64,000 nt of DNA from Variovorax sp. HW608 (GCF_900090195.1 NZ_LT607803.1:4552229-4616228); one strand, 5' to 3'. Positions 9,115 through 18,471 are shown, counted from the stretch's first letter. A program made the numbers and translations. Notes: a model not told the origin generated them from the sequence alone.

Positions 9115-9153
9115 AGAGTGGGTTGCGTACGCGACCCACTCTTTTTGATTTTT
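9115..9153 (+). terminator. Intrinsic terminator between petC and sspA
   Basis: AGAGTGGGT (9115-9123) pairs perfectly with ACCCACTCT (9134-9142) and is followed by TTTTTGATTTTT. It ends the petABC transcript. The sspA ribosome-binding site (AGGAG, from 9154) begins directly after the T tract, so any sspA message must read through this hairpin or start inside it. Confidence 0.85.
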
Positions 9154-9167
9154 AGGAGCCTTTCGCC

Positions 9168-9779
9168 ATGATGGTCTTGTATTCGGGAACGACCTGCCCT
9201 TTTTCTCATCGCTGCCGTTTCGTGTTGTTCGAGAAGGGCATGGATTTCGAGATTCGCGACGTCGATCTCTACAACAAGCCGGAAGACATCAGCGTGATGA
9301 ATCCGTACGGACAGGTGCCGATCCTCGTCGAGCGCGACCTGATCCTGTACGAGTCGAACATCATCAACGAGTACATCGACGAGCGCTTCCCGCACCCGCA
9401 ACTGATGCCGGGCGATCCGGTCGACCGCGCGCGCGTGCGCCTGTTCCTGCTCAACTTCGAGAAGGAGCTCTTCGTGCACGTCTCCACGCTCGAGAACCGC
9501 AGCTCCAAGGGCAATGAAAAGGCCCTCGAAAAGGCCCGTTCGCACATCCGCGACCGCCTGACGCAGCTCGCGCCCGTGTTCCTCAAGAACAAGTACATGC
9601 TGGGCGACAATTTCTCGATGCTCGACGTCGCGATCGCCCCCTTGCTCTGGCGCCTGGATTACTACGGCATCGACCTCAGCAAGAACGCGGCGCCGCTTTT
9701 GAAGTACGCTGAGCGAATCTTTTCCCGTCCGGCCTACATCGAAGCACTGACCCCGTCCGAAAAGGTCATGCGGAAGTGA
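9168..9779 (+). CDS. sspA: Stringent starvation protein A
   Basis: A 203-residue glutathione S-transferase-fold protein that binds RNA polymerase and adjusts transcription under starvation and acid stress. The N-terminal thioredoxin-like domain contains SGTTCPFSHRCRFVLFEKG; the PYGQVPIL turn with its cis-proline and ESNIINEYIDE are typical of SspA. The C-terminal helical domain follows. SspA generally lacks glutathione transferase activity. The ATG is 14 bases after AGGAG. It sits 19 bases before sspB, the usual pair. In E. coli the pair follows rplM-rpsI; here it follows petABC, as in many beta-proteobacteria. Confidence 0.95.
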   Translation: MMVLYSGTTCPFSHRCRFVLFEKGMDFEIRDVDLYNKPEDISVMNPYGQVPILVERDLILYESNIINEYIDERFPHPQLMPGDPVDRARVRLFLLNFEKELFVHVSTLENRSSKGNEKALEKARSHIRDRLTQLAPVFLKNKYMLGDNFSMLDVAIAPLLWRLDYYGIDLSKNAAPLLKYAERIFSRPAYIEALTPSEKVMRK

Positions 9780-9798
9780 AACGCTGGCGCAGCCGGTC

Positions 9799-10374
9799 AT
9801 GATCAACGCGCTCGAATCGTCCTCGACCCGCCCGTATCTCATTCGGGCGCTCTATGAATGGTGCACCGACAACGGCTTCACGCCGTATGTCGCGGTGCAG
9901 GTCGACGACTCGGTCCAGGTCCCGCGCGAGTACGTCAAGAACGGCGAGATCGTGCTGAACATCAGCTTCGATGCGACGAGTTCGCTGAACCTCGGCAACG
10001 AGTTCATCGAATTCAAGGCGCGTTTCGCGGGCACGGCCCGGGAGATCATCGTGCCGGTCAGCCGCGTGATCGCGATCTATGCGCGCGAGAACGGGCAGGG
10101 GATGGCGTTTCCCGCGCCGGTGCCGGTCCAGCCGCCCGAAGGCGCTCCGGCAGCCGCGGCGCCGGTGCCTGCGCCCCTGGCCGCCCCGCCGCGTGCGCCG
10201 CTGCGCGACGCCACGCGGGGCGCGGAAGGCGATCCCGGACGCGTCGTCCACCTCGTCACCGGCGAGGGGCCCGAGGAAACCGTGGAGGCCGGCCCTCTGC
10301 CAACCCATCCGGAAGATCCGCCCAGGCCGCCCGCGGGAGGGGGGTCCCGCCCCTCGCTGAAGCGCATCAAGTGA
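9799..10374 (+). CDS. sspB: ClpXP protease specificity-enhancing factor SspB
   Basis: A 191-residue adaptor that tethers ssrA-tagged proteins to ClpXP. The folded N-terminal domain (about 1-110) has the SspB pattern SSTRPYLIRALYEWCTDNGFTPY and VPREYVKNGEIVLN. It is followed by a long Pro/Ala/Gly-rich linker and a short basic end, PSLKRIK. That end resembles the ClpX-binding tail (LRVVK in E. coli), and the linker fits the known flexible tether. It lies just downstream of sspA and about 40 bases upstream of tRNA-Thr. Confidence 0.93.
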   Translation: MINALESSSTRPYLIRALYEWCTDNGFTPYVAVQVDDSVQVPREYVKNGEIVLNISFDATSSLNLGNEFIEFKARFAGTAREIIVPVSRVIAIYARENGQGMAFPAPVPVQPPEGAPAAAAPVPAPLAAPPRAPLRDATRGAEGDPGRVVHLVTGEGPEETVEAGPLPTHPEDPPRPPAGGGSRPSLKRIK

Positions 10375-10413
10375 GATTTCCGCGAACCTCGGCTCGCTAG
10401 AATCCCATACTTC

Positions 10414-10489
10414 GCCGCTTTAGCTCAGTTGGTAGAGCAACCGCCTTGTAAGCGGTAGGTCGTCAGTTCGATTCCGACAAGCGGCACCA
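10414..10489 (+). tRNA. tRNA-Thr (anticodon TGT)
   Basis: A 76-base cloverleaf. Acceptor arms GCCGCTT (10414-10420) and AAGCGGC (10479-10485), discriminator A, and encoded CCA (10487-10489). The anticodon stem ACCGC/GCGGT encloses loop CTTGTAA with TGT at 10447-10449, reading ACA (Thr). T-loop TTCGATT is canonical. A TAGAAT hexamer at 10398-10403 could be its -10 box. Confidence 0.97.
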
Positions 10490-10495
10490 ATCCAG

Positions 10496-10525
10496 GCCCC
10501 GGGCAGCTCTGCTGTCCGGGGCTTT
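10496..10525 (+). terminator. Intrinsic terminator after tRNA-Thr
   Basis: A 12-bp stem, GCCCCGGGCAGC (10496-10507) with GCTGTCCGGGGC (10511-10522), contains one G-T pair and a 3-base loop, and is followed by TTT. It lies 7 bases after the tRNA CCA end and separates it from the convergent dciA. Confidence 0.75.
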
Positions 10526-10550
10526 CCCATTGCCGGGTTGCCGAGCGCCG

Positions 10551-10856
10551 TCAGCTTCGCGCCTGGACCTTGATGCGCAGCGTCGCGACATGCCACCCCC
10601 GGGCCTTGAGGCGCGACTGGAATGCCGGAGCCAACTGACGCAGCTTGGCGGCGGCCGCGTTGCCGGTGACGAGCATGCACCAGACGTCGTCTTCCGCGGG
10701 GCCCGCCTTGACGCTGGGACGCAGCTCCGGGGGGATCAGATCCTGGATGGCCGCGAGTCTTTCAGACGCGTCGCGCGCCCGCGCCGTGAGGCTCGCGAGG
10801 GTCGGCGACCCCTCGGTGGCCTGGAACACGGTGACGGCGTTGAAGCGGCTCTTCAT
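10551..10856 (-). CDS. DciA-like DUF721 protein (putative DnaB helicase loader)
   Basis: A 101-residue protein whose C-terminal half follows the DUF721/DciA pattern: PPELRPSVKAG, then a Val/Leu-rich strand ending in VTGNAAAAKLRQLAPAFQSRLK, and the final basic strand VATLRIKVQ. DciA proteins recruit the replicative helicase in bacteria lacking DnaC. The family is often found next to secA in proteobacteria, and this gene is divergent from secA. The ATG at 10856 (MKSRFNAV) is preferred; an in-frame TTG at 10871 would add five residues. Assignment is from pattern and context and the protein is small, so confidence is moderate. Confidence 0.68.
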   Translation of the reverse strand: MKSRFNAVTVFQATEGSPTLASLTARARDASERLAAIQDLIPPELRPSVKAGPAEDDVWCMLVTGNAAAAKLRQLAPAFQSRLKARGWHVATLRIKVQARS

Positions 10857-11038
10857 GGGGGTGGTCTGCAATCAGGGGATCAAACAAGAGGGCTAAAATG
10901 CGCGGTTTGCCGGCAATCGCGCGGGCCGATTGGCTTGCAGCTTGTATTGTGGCAAAGCGCGCCCAAGTTCCTTCTCGTCTACCTTAGGGATTTCGGTCGA
11001 GGCATCCGCATGCAGCGAGTGTGCTTCGATCTCCATTC

Positions 11039-13816
11039 ATGGCCACCAACTTCCTGACTCAAATTTTCGGCAGTCGCAACGATCGCCTTCTGAAGCAGTA
11101 TCGCAAGACGGTCGAACGCATCAACTCGCTGGAGCCGTCGTTCGAGAAGCTGGACGAAGCCGCGCTCCGCGCCAAGACCCAGGAGTACAAGGACCGCGTC
11201 GCCAAGGGCGAATCGCTCGATTCGCTGCTGCCGGAGGCTTTTGCCGCGGTGCGCGAGGCATCGAAGCGGGTCATGAAGATGCGCCACTTCGACGTCCAGT
11301 TGCTGGGCGGCATGGCGCTGCACTACGGCAAGATTTCCGAAATGCGCACCGGCGAGGGCAAGACGCTGACCGCGACGCTGCCGGTCTATCTCAACGCGCT
11401 CACCGGCAAGGGCGTGCATGTGGTGACGGTCAACGACTACCTCGCCAGCCGCGACGCCACCTGGATGGGGCGCCTCTACAACTATCTCGGCCTGTCGGTC
11501 GGCATCAACCTGCCGCAGATGCCGCGCGAGGAAAAGCAGCAGGCCTACGGCAGCGACATCACCTACGGCACGAACAACGAATACGGCTTCGACTACCTGC
11601 GCGACAACATGGTGTACGAGCCCGGCGACCGGGTCCAGCGCGGGCTGAACTACGCCATCGTCGACGAGGTGGACTCGATCCTGATCGACGAGGCGCGCAC
11701 CCCGCTGATCATCAGCGGACAGGCCGAGGACCACACCGACCTCTATCTGGCGATCAACAAGGTCGTGCCGCTGCTCGTGCGCCAGGAGGGCGAAGCCGAT
11801 CCGCGCACCGGCGAGGGCGTCACCAAGCCCGGCGACTTCACGGTCGACGAGAAGACCCACCAGGTGTTCCTGACCGAGGACGGCCATGAAAAGGCCGAAC
11901 AGGTCCTGACCGAATTCAAGCTGTTGCCCGAAGGCGCGTCGCTCTACGACCCGGCCAACATCACGCTGATGCACCACCTGAACGCAGCGCTGCGGGCGAA
12001 GCACCTCTACCACCGCGACCAGCACTACGTGGTCCAGCAGGGCGAGGTGATCATCGTGGACGAGTTCACCGGCCGCCTGATGACCGGCCGGCGCTGGAGC
12101 GACGGCCTGCATCAGGCCGTCGAGGCCAAGGAAGGCGTCGAGATCCAGTCCGAGAACCAGACCCTCGCCTCGATCACCTTCCAGAACTATTTCCGGCTCT
12201 ACACCGGCCTTGCGGGCATGACCGGCACGGCCGACACCGAAGCCTACGAGTTCCAGGAGATCTACGGCCTGGAGACCGTGATCATTCCGCCGAACCGGCC
12301 GAGCAAGCGCGAGGACCAGCTCGACCGCGTCTACAAGACCACGCGCGAGAAATACGAAGCGGCCATCCAGGACATCCGCGAATGCAATGAGCGGGGCCAG
12401 CCGGTGCTCGTCGGAACCTCGTCGATCGAGAACTCCGAGATCATCTCGGCCCTGCTGCAGAAGGCCGACTTGCCGCACCAGGTGCTCAACGCCAAGCAGC
12501 ATGCGCGCGAAGCCGAGATCGTGGCCCAGGCCGGCCGTGCCAAGATGATCACGATCGCGACCAACATGGCGGGTCGCGGTACCGACATCGTGCTGGGCGG
12601 CAATGTCGAGAAGACCATCGAGGCGGTCGAAGCCGACGAGGCGGCCGATCCCGCGGCCAGGGCGGCGGAGGTCGCCCGGCTGCGTGCCCAGTGGGACAAG
12701 GACCATGAATTCGTCAAGTCCGTCGGCGGCTTGCGCATCATCGCCACCGAGCGCCACGAATCGCGGCGCATCGACAACCAGCTTCGCGGCCGTTCCGGCC
12801 GTCAGGGCGACCCGGGCTCTTCGCGTTTCTACCTGAGCCTGGACGACCCGCTGATGCGCATCTTCGCCGGCGACCGCGTGAAGGCCATCATGGACCGCCT
12901 CAAGATGCCCGACGGCGAGGCGATCGAGGCCGGCATCGTCACGCGCAGCATCGAGAGCGCGCAGCGAAAGGTCGAAGCGCGCAACTTCGACATCCGCAAG
13001 CAGCTGCTCGAGTACGACGACGTCTCCAACGATCAGCGCAAGGTCATCTACCAGCAGCGCAACGACATCCTCGACGCCGGCGACCTGACCGCGCAGATCG
13101 AGGCGCTGCGCGAAGGCTGCTTCAACGACCTGGTGCGCCAGTACGTGCCCGCCGAATCGGTCGAGGAGCAGTGGGATCTCGCCGGTCTCGAAAAGGTGCT
13201 CGCGGACGACTGGCAGATCGACCTGCCGCTGCGCAAGGAGGTCGAGGCCGCCAGTGCGGTCGGTGACGAGGACGTGGTCGAGAAAGTGGGCGCCGCGGCC
13301 AACGAAGCATTCAGCGGCAAGGTCGCGTTGATCGGCCAGGAGAACTTCACGCAGTTCGAGCGCATGGTGCTGCTGCAAAGCATCGATACGCACTGGCGCG
13401 AGCATCTGGCCTCGCTGGACTACCTGCGTCAGGGCATCCATCTGCGCGGCTATGCGCAGAAGCAGCCGAAGCAGGAATACAAGCGCGAAGCCTTCGAGCT
13501 TTTCGGCCAGCTGCTCGACTCCGTGAAGAACGAGGTCACCCGCCAGCTGATGACGGTCCGCGTGCAATCGAGCGAGCAGCTCGAGCAGGCCGCCGAAGCC
13601 ATGGAAAGCCGTGGCGAGAACCTGTCGAACATCACCTACAGCGCACCGACCGAGACCGGCGAGGTCGAGGTTCGCGTGGACGAAGAAAGCGTCAACCGCC
13701 AGGCCGCGAGCGGCCTGAGCATCGGGGCGGCGGCCTTCGCGCGCGTGGGCCGCAACGATCCTTGCCCATGCGGCAGTGGCAAGAAGTTCAAGCACTGCCA
13801 CGGCAAGCTCACTTGA
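11039..13816 (+). CDS. secA: Preprotein translocase ATPase SecA
   Basis: A 925-residue motor ATPase that drives unfolded preproteins through SecYEG. Walker A lies in [11 protein letters not shown]; the DEAD-like box is [17 protein letters not shown]; the helicase domain includes [15 protein letters not shown] and [13 protein letters not shown]. The C-terminus carries the SecB- and zinc-binding motif [14 protein letters not shown]. The ATG at 11039 gives the standard start [21 protein letters not shown] hexamer lies about 145 bases upstream in the gap shared with dciA, but no clear promoter was resolved. argJ follows after 22 bases. Confidence 0.99.
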   Translation: MATNFLTQIFGSRNDRLLKQYRKTVERINSLEPSFEKLDEAALRAKTQEYKDRVAKGESLDSLLPEAFAAVREASKRVMKMRHFDVQLLGGMALHYGKISEMRTGEGKTLTATLPVYLNALTGKGVHVVTVNDYLASRDATWMGRLYNYLGLSVGINLPQMPREEKQQAYGSDITYGTNNEYGFDYLRDNMVYEPGDRVQRGLNYAIVDEVDSILIDEARTPLIISGQAEDHTDLYLAINKVVPLLVRQEGEADPRTGEGVTKPGDFTVDEKTHQVFLTEDGHEKAEQVLTEFKLLPEGASLYDPANITLMHHLNAALRAKHLYHRDQHYVVQQGEVIIVDEFTGRLMTGRRWSDGLHQAVEAKEGVEIQSENQTLASITFQNYFRLYTGLAGMTGTADTEAYEFQEIYGLETVIIPPNRPSKREDQLDRVYKTTREKYEAAIQDIRECNERGQPVLVGTSSIENSEIISALLQKADLPHQVLNAKQHAREAEIVAQAGRAKMITIATNMAGRGTDIVLGGNVEKTIEAVEADEAADPAARAAEVARLRAQWDKDHEFVKSVGGLRIIATERHESRRIDNQLRGRSGRQGDPGSSRFYLSLDDPLMRIFAGDRVKAIMDRLKMPDGEAIEAGIVTRSIESAQRKVEARNFDIRKQLLEYDDVSNDQRKVIYQQRNDILDAGDLTAQIEALREGCFNDLVRQYVPAESVEEQWDLAGLEKVLADDWQIDLPLRKEVEAASAVGDEDVVEKVGAAANEAFSGKVALIGQENFTQFERMVLLQSIDTHWREHLASLDYLRQGIHLRGYAQKQPKQEYKREAFELFGQLLDSVKNEVTRQLMTVRVQSSEQLEQAAEAMESRGENLSNITYSAPTETGEVEVRVDEESVNRQAASGLSIGAAAFARVGRNDPCPCGSGKKFKHCHGKLT

Positions 13817-13838
13817 TATCGATCAGCAGGACATCGCC

Positions 13839-15068
13839 ATGCCCGTGAATCTCTCTGCTCCCGATCCCGCCGCGCTGCATGCGGTGCCGGGTATTCGTAT
13901 CGGCGTCGCCGAAGCCGGTGTGCGCAAGGCCAACCGCAAGGACCTCACGGTGGTGCTGATCGACGAAGGCGCCGCCGTCGGTGGCGTGTTCACGCAGAAC
14001 CGCTTTTGCGCCGCGCCGGTGCAGGTCTGCCGCGATCATCTGGCCCGCAATCTCGGCATCCGCGCGATGCTGATCAACACCGGCAATGCGAACGCGGGAA
14101 CCGGCGAAGACGGCCTGGCGCGCACGCGGGCGACCTGCATCGCGCTGGCACGCAGGCTGAACCTGGCGCCTGAGCAGATCCTGCCGTTTTCCACCGGCGT
14201 GATCATGGAGCAGCTGCCGATCGATCGCATCGAAGCCGGATTGCCGGCGGCGCTCGCCGATGCATCGCCCACTCACTGGGCGCGAGCCGCCGAGGGCATC
14301 ATGACCACGGACACCGTGCCCAAGGCCTTCAGCCAGCAGGTGCCGATCGACGGCGCGACCGTCACCATCACCGGCATCAGCAAGGGCGCCGGCATGATCC
14401 GTCCGAACATGGCCACCATGCTCGGCTTCATGGCGACGGATGCGAAGATCGATCCGTCCCTGATCCAGCCGCTATCCAAGGCGCTGGCGGACGCGTCGTT
14501 CAATCGCGTCACGATCGACGGCGACACGTCGACCAACGATTCCTTCGTCGTCATCGCCACGCAGAAGGCGGCGCACCCGACGATCACCTCGCTCGAATCC
14601 GCCGCCGGCCAGGCGCTGCTGCAGGCCATGCAGAACGTGGCGCGCCAGCTCGCGCAGGCGATCGTGCGTGACGGCGAAGGGGCGACCAAGTTCATCACCG
14701 TCCGCGTCGAGGGCGGCCGCGACGAAGCCGAGTGCCGGCAGGTCGCATATGCCGTGGCGCATTCGCCGCTGGTGAAGACCGCGTTCTATGCGAGCGACCC
14801 GAACCTGGGCCGCATCCTCGCGGCCGTCGGCTACGCCGGCATCGCGGACCTCGATCAGACGGGCATCGACCTCTTCCTGGACGAGGTGCACGTGGCGGTG
14901 AGGGGCGGCCGCAATCCGTCCTATCGCGAGGAAGACGGGCAGCGCGTGATGAAGCAGAGCGAGATCACCGTTCGCATCGCGCTCGGTCGCGGCAACGCGG
15001 CGGACACCGTCTGGACCTGCGACCTGAGCCACGACTACGTGTCGATCAACGCCGACTACAGATCATGA
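13839..15068 (+). CDS. argJ: Bifunctional ornithine acetyltransferase / N-acetylglutamate synthase ArgJ
   Basis: A 409-residue self-cleaving enzyme of arginine synthesis. It transfers the acetyl group from N-acetylornithine to glutamate, recycling acetyl groups, and in bifunctional forms also uses acetyl-CoA. The autocleavage site is visible in [16 protein letters not shown], where the Thr after Ala becomes the N-terminal nucleophile of the beta chain. The TGNANAGTG motif and the C-terminal [13 protein letters not shown] end are also typical. It starts with ATG 22 bases after secA. Its stop overlaps the first base triplet of a short repeat-derived open frame (ATGA). Confidence 0.97.
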   Translation: MPVNLSAPDPAALHAVPGIRIGVAEAGVRKANRKDLTVVLIDEGAAVGGVFTQNRFCAAPVQVCRDHLARNLGIRAMLINTGNANAGTGEDGLARTRATCIALARRLNLAPEQILPFSTGVIMEQLPIDRIEAGLPAALADASPTHWARAAEGIMTTDTVPKAFSQQVPIDGATVTITGISKGAGMIRPNMATMLGFMATDAKIDPSLIQPLSKALADASFNRVTIDGDTSTNDSFVVIATQKAAHPTITSLESAAGQALLQAMQNVARQLAQAIVRDGEGATKFITVRVEGGRDEAECRQVAYAVAHSPLVKTAFYASDPNLGRILAAVGYAGIADLDQTGIDLFLDEVHVAVRGGRNPSYREEDGQRVMKQSEITVRIALGRGNAADTVWTCDLSHDYVSINADYRS

Positions 15069-15148
15069 GGCCACCACGCTCGCTTTGCTCGCTGCCCCCC
15101 GAGGGGGAGCTCAGCGCCCTTCGGGCGGCCGGGCGGGCGCTGTCATGA
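15065..15148 (+). repeat. Dispersed intergenic repeat forming a 27-codon linker frame between argJ and the DUF815 gene
   Basis: A GC-rich repeat fills the whole argJ/DUF815 gap. It reads as an uninterrupted 27-codon frame containing SLPPEGE. Its ATG overlaps the argJ stop (ATGA) and its TGA overlaps the start of the DUF815 gene (ATGA). The core (GCTGCCCCCCGAGGGGG) recurs in inverted orientation at about 62275-62292. I regard it as a family-specific intergenic repeat; whether it is translated is unknown. Confidence 0.7.
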
Positions 15149-16014
15149 ATGAAAAGTTCGAACGCCTGATCGAGCGCGCCGAGCAACTGATCGGCCGGAT
15201 CGAATCGATTCTTCCGCAGCCATTGGCCGCGCCGGCGGATTGGAATGCCTCCATCGCCTGGCGCTATCGCCGCCGCAGTTCGGGCCACGGGACGCTGGAG
15301 CCGGTCCGGCATGTGGCGTCGATGCCGCTCGATGCATTGAAGGAGATCGACGCCCAGAAAGAGAAGATCGAACGCAACACCCGCCAGTTCGTCGAAGGCA
15401 AGCCGGCCAACAACGTGCTCTTGACCGGCGCGCGTGGCACCGGCAAGTCGTCGTTGATCCGGGCCTGCCTTCACGCCTACGCGCCCCAGGGTTTGCGTCT
15501 GATCGAGGTCGACAAGGCCGAGCTCACCGATCTGCCGGACATCGTCGAGGTGGTTTCCAACCGGCCCGAGAAATTCATCGTCTTCAGCGACGACCTGAGC
15601 TTCGACGAGGGCGAACCCGGCTACAAGGCGCTCAAGTCGATCCTCGACGGTTCTGTGGCCGCGGCGACGCCGAATGTGCTGATCTACGCGACCAGCAATC
15701 GGCGCCATCTGCTGCCCGAGTACATGAAGGAGAACCTCAGCTACACCCACACCGAGGACGGCGAGGTCCATCCTGGCGAGGTGATCGAGGAAAAGATCTC
15801 CCTGTCCGAGCGCTTCGGGCTTTGGGTGAGCTTCTATCCGTTCACGCAGAACGAATACCTGACGATCGTTGCGCAGTGGTTGTCTTCGTTCGGTGTCGAC
15901 GAGAAGGCGATCGAAGCGGCGAGGGCCGAAGCGCTGGTGTGGGCGCTCGAGCGCGGATCGCGCAGCGGGCGCGTGGCCTACCAGTTCGCCCGTGACTATG
16001 CGGGACGCAGCTGA
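15145..16014 (+). CDS. DUF815-family AAA ATPase
   Basis: A 289-residue P-loop ATPase of the DUF815 family. An N-terminal helical segment of about 85 residues precedes Walker A GARGTGKSS and a Walker B-like strand FIVFSDDLSFD; a sensor-1-like ATSNRRHL follows and a basic C-terminus (GSRSGRVAYQFARDY) resembles an AAA lid. No biochemical function is established for the family to my knowledge. The ATG lies inside ATGA at the end of a repeat-derived linker frame, so translation may depend on upstream ribosomes. mutT starts 4 bases after its stop, suggesting a common transcript with argJ and mutT. Confidence 0.85.
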   Translation: MNEKFERLIERAEQLIGRIESILPQPLAAPADWNASIAWRYRRRSSGHGTLEPVRHVASMPLDALKEIDAQKEKIERNTRQFVEGKPANNVLLTGARGTGKSSLIRACLHAYAPQGLRLIEVDKAELTDLPDIVEVVSNRPEKFIVFSDDLSFDEGEPGYKALKSILDGSVAAATPNVLIYATSNRRHLLPEYMKENLSYTHTEDGEVHPGEVIEEKISLSERFGLWVSFYPFTQNEYLTIVAQWLSSFGVDEKAIEAARAEALVWALERGSRSGRVAYQFARDYAGRS

Positions 16015-16018
16015 CGCC

Positions 16019-16456
16019 ATGAATGCGCAGCGCAAGCATACGGAGGTCGCGGTCGGCATCCTCATTCGCGGGGACGACGCACTGCTGCTTTCCACCCGGC
16101 CCGAAGGCAAACCTTACGCGGGCTACTGGGAGTTCCCGGGCGGAAAGATCGAAGCCGGTGAAACAGTCGAAGAGGCGCTGCGGCGCGAACTGCACGAGGA
16201 GCTCGGCATCACGATCGCCGGCGCCGACGTGTGGAAGGTGACCGAGCACGACTATCCCCATGCCCTGGTCCGCCTGCACTGGTGCAAGGTGACCGACTGG
16301 TCCGGTGATTTCGAGATGCGCGAGGGACAGGCGATGTGTTGGCAGCAGTTGCCGCTCGATGTGTCGCCGGTGCTGCCGGGCGCGCTCCCGGTGCTGGCGT
16401 GGCTGGCCGAAGAGCGTGGGCTGCCGGCGGATGCGGTCGTCACGCCGGCGGCGTAG
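16019..16456 (+). CDS. mutT: MutT-type NUDIX hydrolase (8-oxo-dGTP diphosphatase)
   Basis: A 145-residue single-domain NUDIX protein. The NUDIX box runs from GGKIEAGE through RRELHEELG and begins near residue 40, preceded by GYWEFPG, the MutT signature that binds the oxidised guanine nucleotide. MutT removes 8-oxo-dGTP from the nucleotide pool and prevents A:T to C:G transversions. The ATG at 16019 is four bases after the DUF815 stop. It converges on yacG, 8 bases away. Placement beside yacG and zapD is the usual beta-proteobacterial arrangement, which supports MutT over a generic NUDIX enzyme. Confidence 0.88.
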   Translation: MNAQRKHTEVAVGILIRGDDALLLSTRPEGKPYAGYWEFPGGKIEAGETVEEALRRELHEELGITIAGADVWKVTEHDYPHALVRLHWCKVTDWSGDFEMREGQAMCWQQLPLDVSPVLPGALPVLAWLAEERGLPADAVVTPAA

Positions 16457-16464
16457 CCGGGCCC

Positions 16465-16674
16465 TTACTGGCGTTTCGGATCGCCGAACGGATCATCGTC
16501 CGGCGGTGACTCCGCGGGCACCCTGAATTCCTCGCTGGCCCAGGCGCCCAGGTCGATGCCCTTGCAGCGTGCACTGCAGAAAGGCCGGTAGGGGTTGCTG
16601 GCGGCGTAGACGCTGTCCTTCCCGCACGCAGGGCACTTGACGATGCGTTCGCCGATCGGAGGGGACGTGCTCAT
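16465..16674 (-). CDS. yacG: DNA gyrase inhibitor / zinc-binding protein YacG
   Basis: A 69-residue zinc-finger protein. The motif CPACGK is followed 15 residues later by CSARCK, the four-cysteine site of YacG, and then [14 protein letters not shown], the conserved family segment. In E. coli YacG binds GyrB and inhibits gyrase. The C-terminal tail is acidic (PPDDDPFGD). The start overlaps the zapD stop by four bases, the standard zapD-yacG coupling. Confidence 0.95.
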   Translation of the reverse strand: MSTSPPIGERIVKCPACGKDSVYAASNPYRPFCSARCKGIDLGAWASEEFRVPAESPPDDDPFGDPKRQ

Positions 16675-17426
16675 GCGCAGAGCGTCAATTCGAACGGGGT
16701 GTCCTCGGTGCTTTGGTGGAGCCGGTCATCGGCTTCCTGCCGCATCAGCCGCACCGACACCATCAAACGGTTGCCGCTGATTTCCGGAATCAGCCCGAGT
16801 CGGGGGTCGATCCGGAGGCGCAGCAACTGAAAGCTCCGACCCTGCGGCAGGGCCTGCTGGAATTGTCCTTTCGATGCCATGACCTTGTAGGGGACATCCG
16901 CGTCGCGCAGCAGCTTGAGCAGCAGGTAGATCGACTCGGCCAAGGGGGCGAGCGTCGACGACCAGCGCTCCAGGTCGGCGCGCCGATCGTCGGCGCGGCG
17001 GTTCTGCCAGGCGTAGTAGGCGGGCAGGTCGAACTCGCAGGTCCCGCCGGGAATGCCCGCGCGGCTGCGAATGCTCATCAGCCACTCGTTCTCGGTGAGC
17101 GCCTGGCCCGCCTTTCCCGGCACGGTATTGAGCGTATTGAAGTTGCTCTCGAGCTTGCCGACCACCTGATCGAGCACCGTCTCGGCGATCGCGGGGTTGC
17201 CGCGATAGCTGTTGAAGACATTCTTGTGCTTGTCGAGGTCCCTCAGCACGTCGGCCTTGAGGTCGGCGCGCGCCGCCACATCCATGATCTCGAAGATCGT
17301 GACGAGCGCGTAGTGATGAAGCAGTGCCGATTCGGCCGGCACCAACTCGCCGAGACGGCGGAACAGGTGCTCCAGCCGAAGGTAGGTCCGGATGCGCTCG
17401 TTGAATGGGTACTCGTAAAGGATCAC
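16671..17426 (-). CDS. zapD: Cell division protein ZapD
   Basis: A 251-residue cytoplasmic protein that cross-links FtsZ filaments at the Z ring. The N-terminus [20 protein letters not shown] is the family signature; the protein continues as an all-helical domain and then a beta-rich domain ending near FELTLC. Length is standard. In many beta-proteobacteria zapD directly follows coaE; here two O-acyltransferase genes separate them. The stop overlaps the yacG start (ATGA). The neighbouring SGNH gene ends 30 bases upstream. Confidence 0.96.
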   Translation of the reverse strand: MILYEYPFNERIRTYLRLEHLFRRLGELVPAESALLHHYALVTIFEIMDVAARADLKADVLRDLDKHKNVFNSYRGNPAIAETVLDQVVGKLESNFNTLNTVPGKAGQALTENEWLMSIRSRAGIPGGTCEFDLPAYYAWQNRRADDRRADLERWSSTLAPLAESIYLLLKLLRDADVPYKVMASKGQFQQALPQGRSFQLLRLRIDPRLGLIPEISGNRLMVSVRLMRQEADDRLHQSTEDTPFELTLCA

Positions 17427-17456
17427 GCGTGACGGCTTCCGGTCGCGATCATAGCC

Positions 17457-18470
17457 TCAAGAAGGCTGCGTGGGAGCTTGCGGAAAGATCTTGCGGACCG
17501 CGCCGAGCATGACATCCCCGACCGCCAACTGGCCATGCATCGACAGGTGGGTGTCGTTGGGGAAATAGAAGTCCCGGATCCTGGACTTCTGCTCCCGGGC
17601 GAACGTGAAGAGGTCAGGCCCGAGGCCGGCTTTCGCAAAAGCGGTCACAAAATCTTTCGAATGGTCCGGCATGACGTATGTCGTCGTCTTGTTGGGGATC
17701 ACCATCCACACGATGGAGCGGGCGCGATGCGCTTCGGAGAAGGCGCGCATCTGCTCGACGTGCTCCACCGTGAGTTCGCCGTTGTCGTCGTCGTCCCTGA
17801 AGAACAGGGCCTTGCTGCAGAAGCGGTTGCTGAACATCGAGCAGCCATCGGGCACGGGGCGGACCCAGGTCTGCTTCGCGGCCAGCGTCGACCCTTCTTC
17901 CTCCTTCGCTTCGCGCGTGTTGAGGTAGGTGAGATAGCCCGAGGTGAGTTTGGCTTTCCAGTTGAGTGCGAACCCTGGCACGTGCTCGGGGAACTCGTAG
18001 AAGGGCTCGGCGCGCGACTCGGGGGGCTTGCTCATCGCCTTGCACTTCTGCGTGTTGGCCAGGCGGTCGGCGAGAAGCCGCTCGACGCTCTCGATCACGA
18101 CCAGCTTGCCCTTGAAGCCCGCGTGGTCGAGCCACGCGTCGAAGTCGTCGCAGAGCGACTCGCGGAATTCGCCCCAGTAGATCGTGGCGATGCGCAAGCC
18201 CCGCTTCTGCAGCACCGATTGCCAGCGCAGGCTCATGGAGAAGCTGTCCCCGATCACGAGGATGTCGGCTTCGTTGATCGGCGCGGAGCGAAGGTACTTC
18301 CGCTCGACGTGCGGCGGCTCGAGCTGCCATCCGAACTCGTGGTCGGAGACCAGGCCGATCCGCGACAGGTCGCCGTAGGGGATCGGCGTGTTCAGCGTGA
18401 CGATCAGCATGGCAACGATCACAGCGAAGCCGGCTGTGAAGATTTGCAGCCAGAGTTTTGCGGGCGTCAT
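17457..18470 (-). CDS. Membrane-anchored SGNH-type (AlgX/AlgJ-like) putative O-acetyltransferase
   Basis: A 337-residue protein with one N-terminal membrane segment (about 8-27) and a periplasmic domain. LVIGDSFSMS places a GDSF nucleophile motif at 74-78, and NDTHLSMHG near the end supplies Asp306/His308, the block expected in SGNH esterases and AlgX/AlgJ-type acetyltransferases. Its start is one base after the MBOAT stop, so the two are coupled. I infer that MBOAT passes acetyl groups across the membrane and this protein attaches them to an extracellular polymer or glycan. Substrate is unknown. Codon use looks somewhat more AT-rich than in neighbouring genes by eye. The true start could vary, but the ATG at 18470 precedes the anchor well. 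Confidence 0.75.
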   Translation of the reverse strand: MTPAKLWLQIFTAGFAVIVAMLIVTLNTPIPYGDLSRIGLVSDHEFGWQLEPPHVERKYLRSAPINEADILVIGDSFSMSLRWQSVLQKRGLRIATIYWGEFRESLCDDFDAWLDHAGFKGKLVVIESVERLLADRLANTQKCKAMSKPPESRAEPFYEFPEHVPGFALNWKAKLTSGYLTYLNTREAKEEEGSTLAAKQTWVRPVPDGCSMFSNRFCSKALFFRDDDDNGELTVEHVEQMRAFSEAHRARSIVWMVIPNKTTTYVMPDHSKDFVTAFAKAGLGPDLFTFAREQKSRIRDFYFPNDTHLSMHGQLAVGDVMLGAVRKIFPQAPTQPS

Positions 18471-18471
18471 A

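Noticed and set aside
10420..10680. Open frame antisense to tRNA-Thr
   Set aside because: The end of the translated protein is the complement of the tRNA, a common false gene.
10979..13801. Very long open frame (940 codons) antisense to secA
   Set aside because: It covers secA exactly on the other strand, has a His/Arg/Leu-skewed composition and no family motifs; it follows from high GC at third positions.
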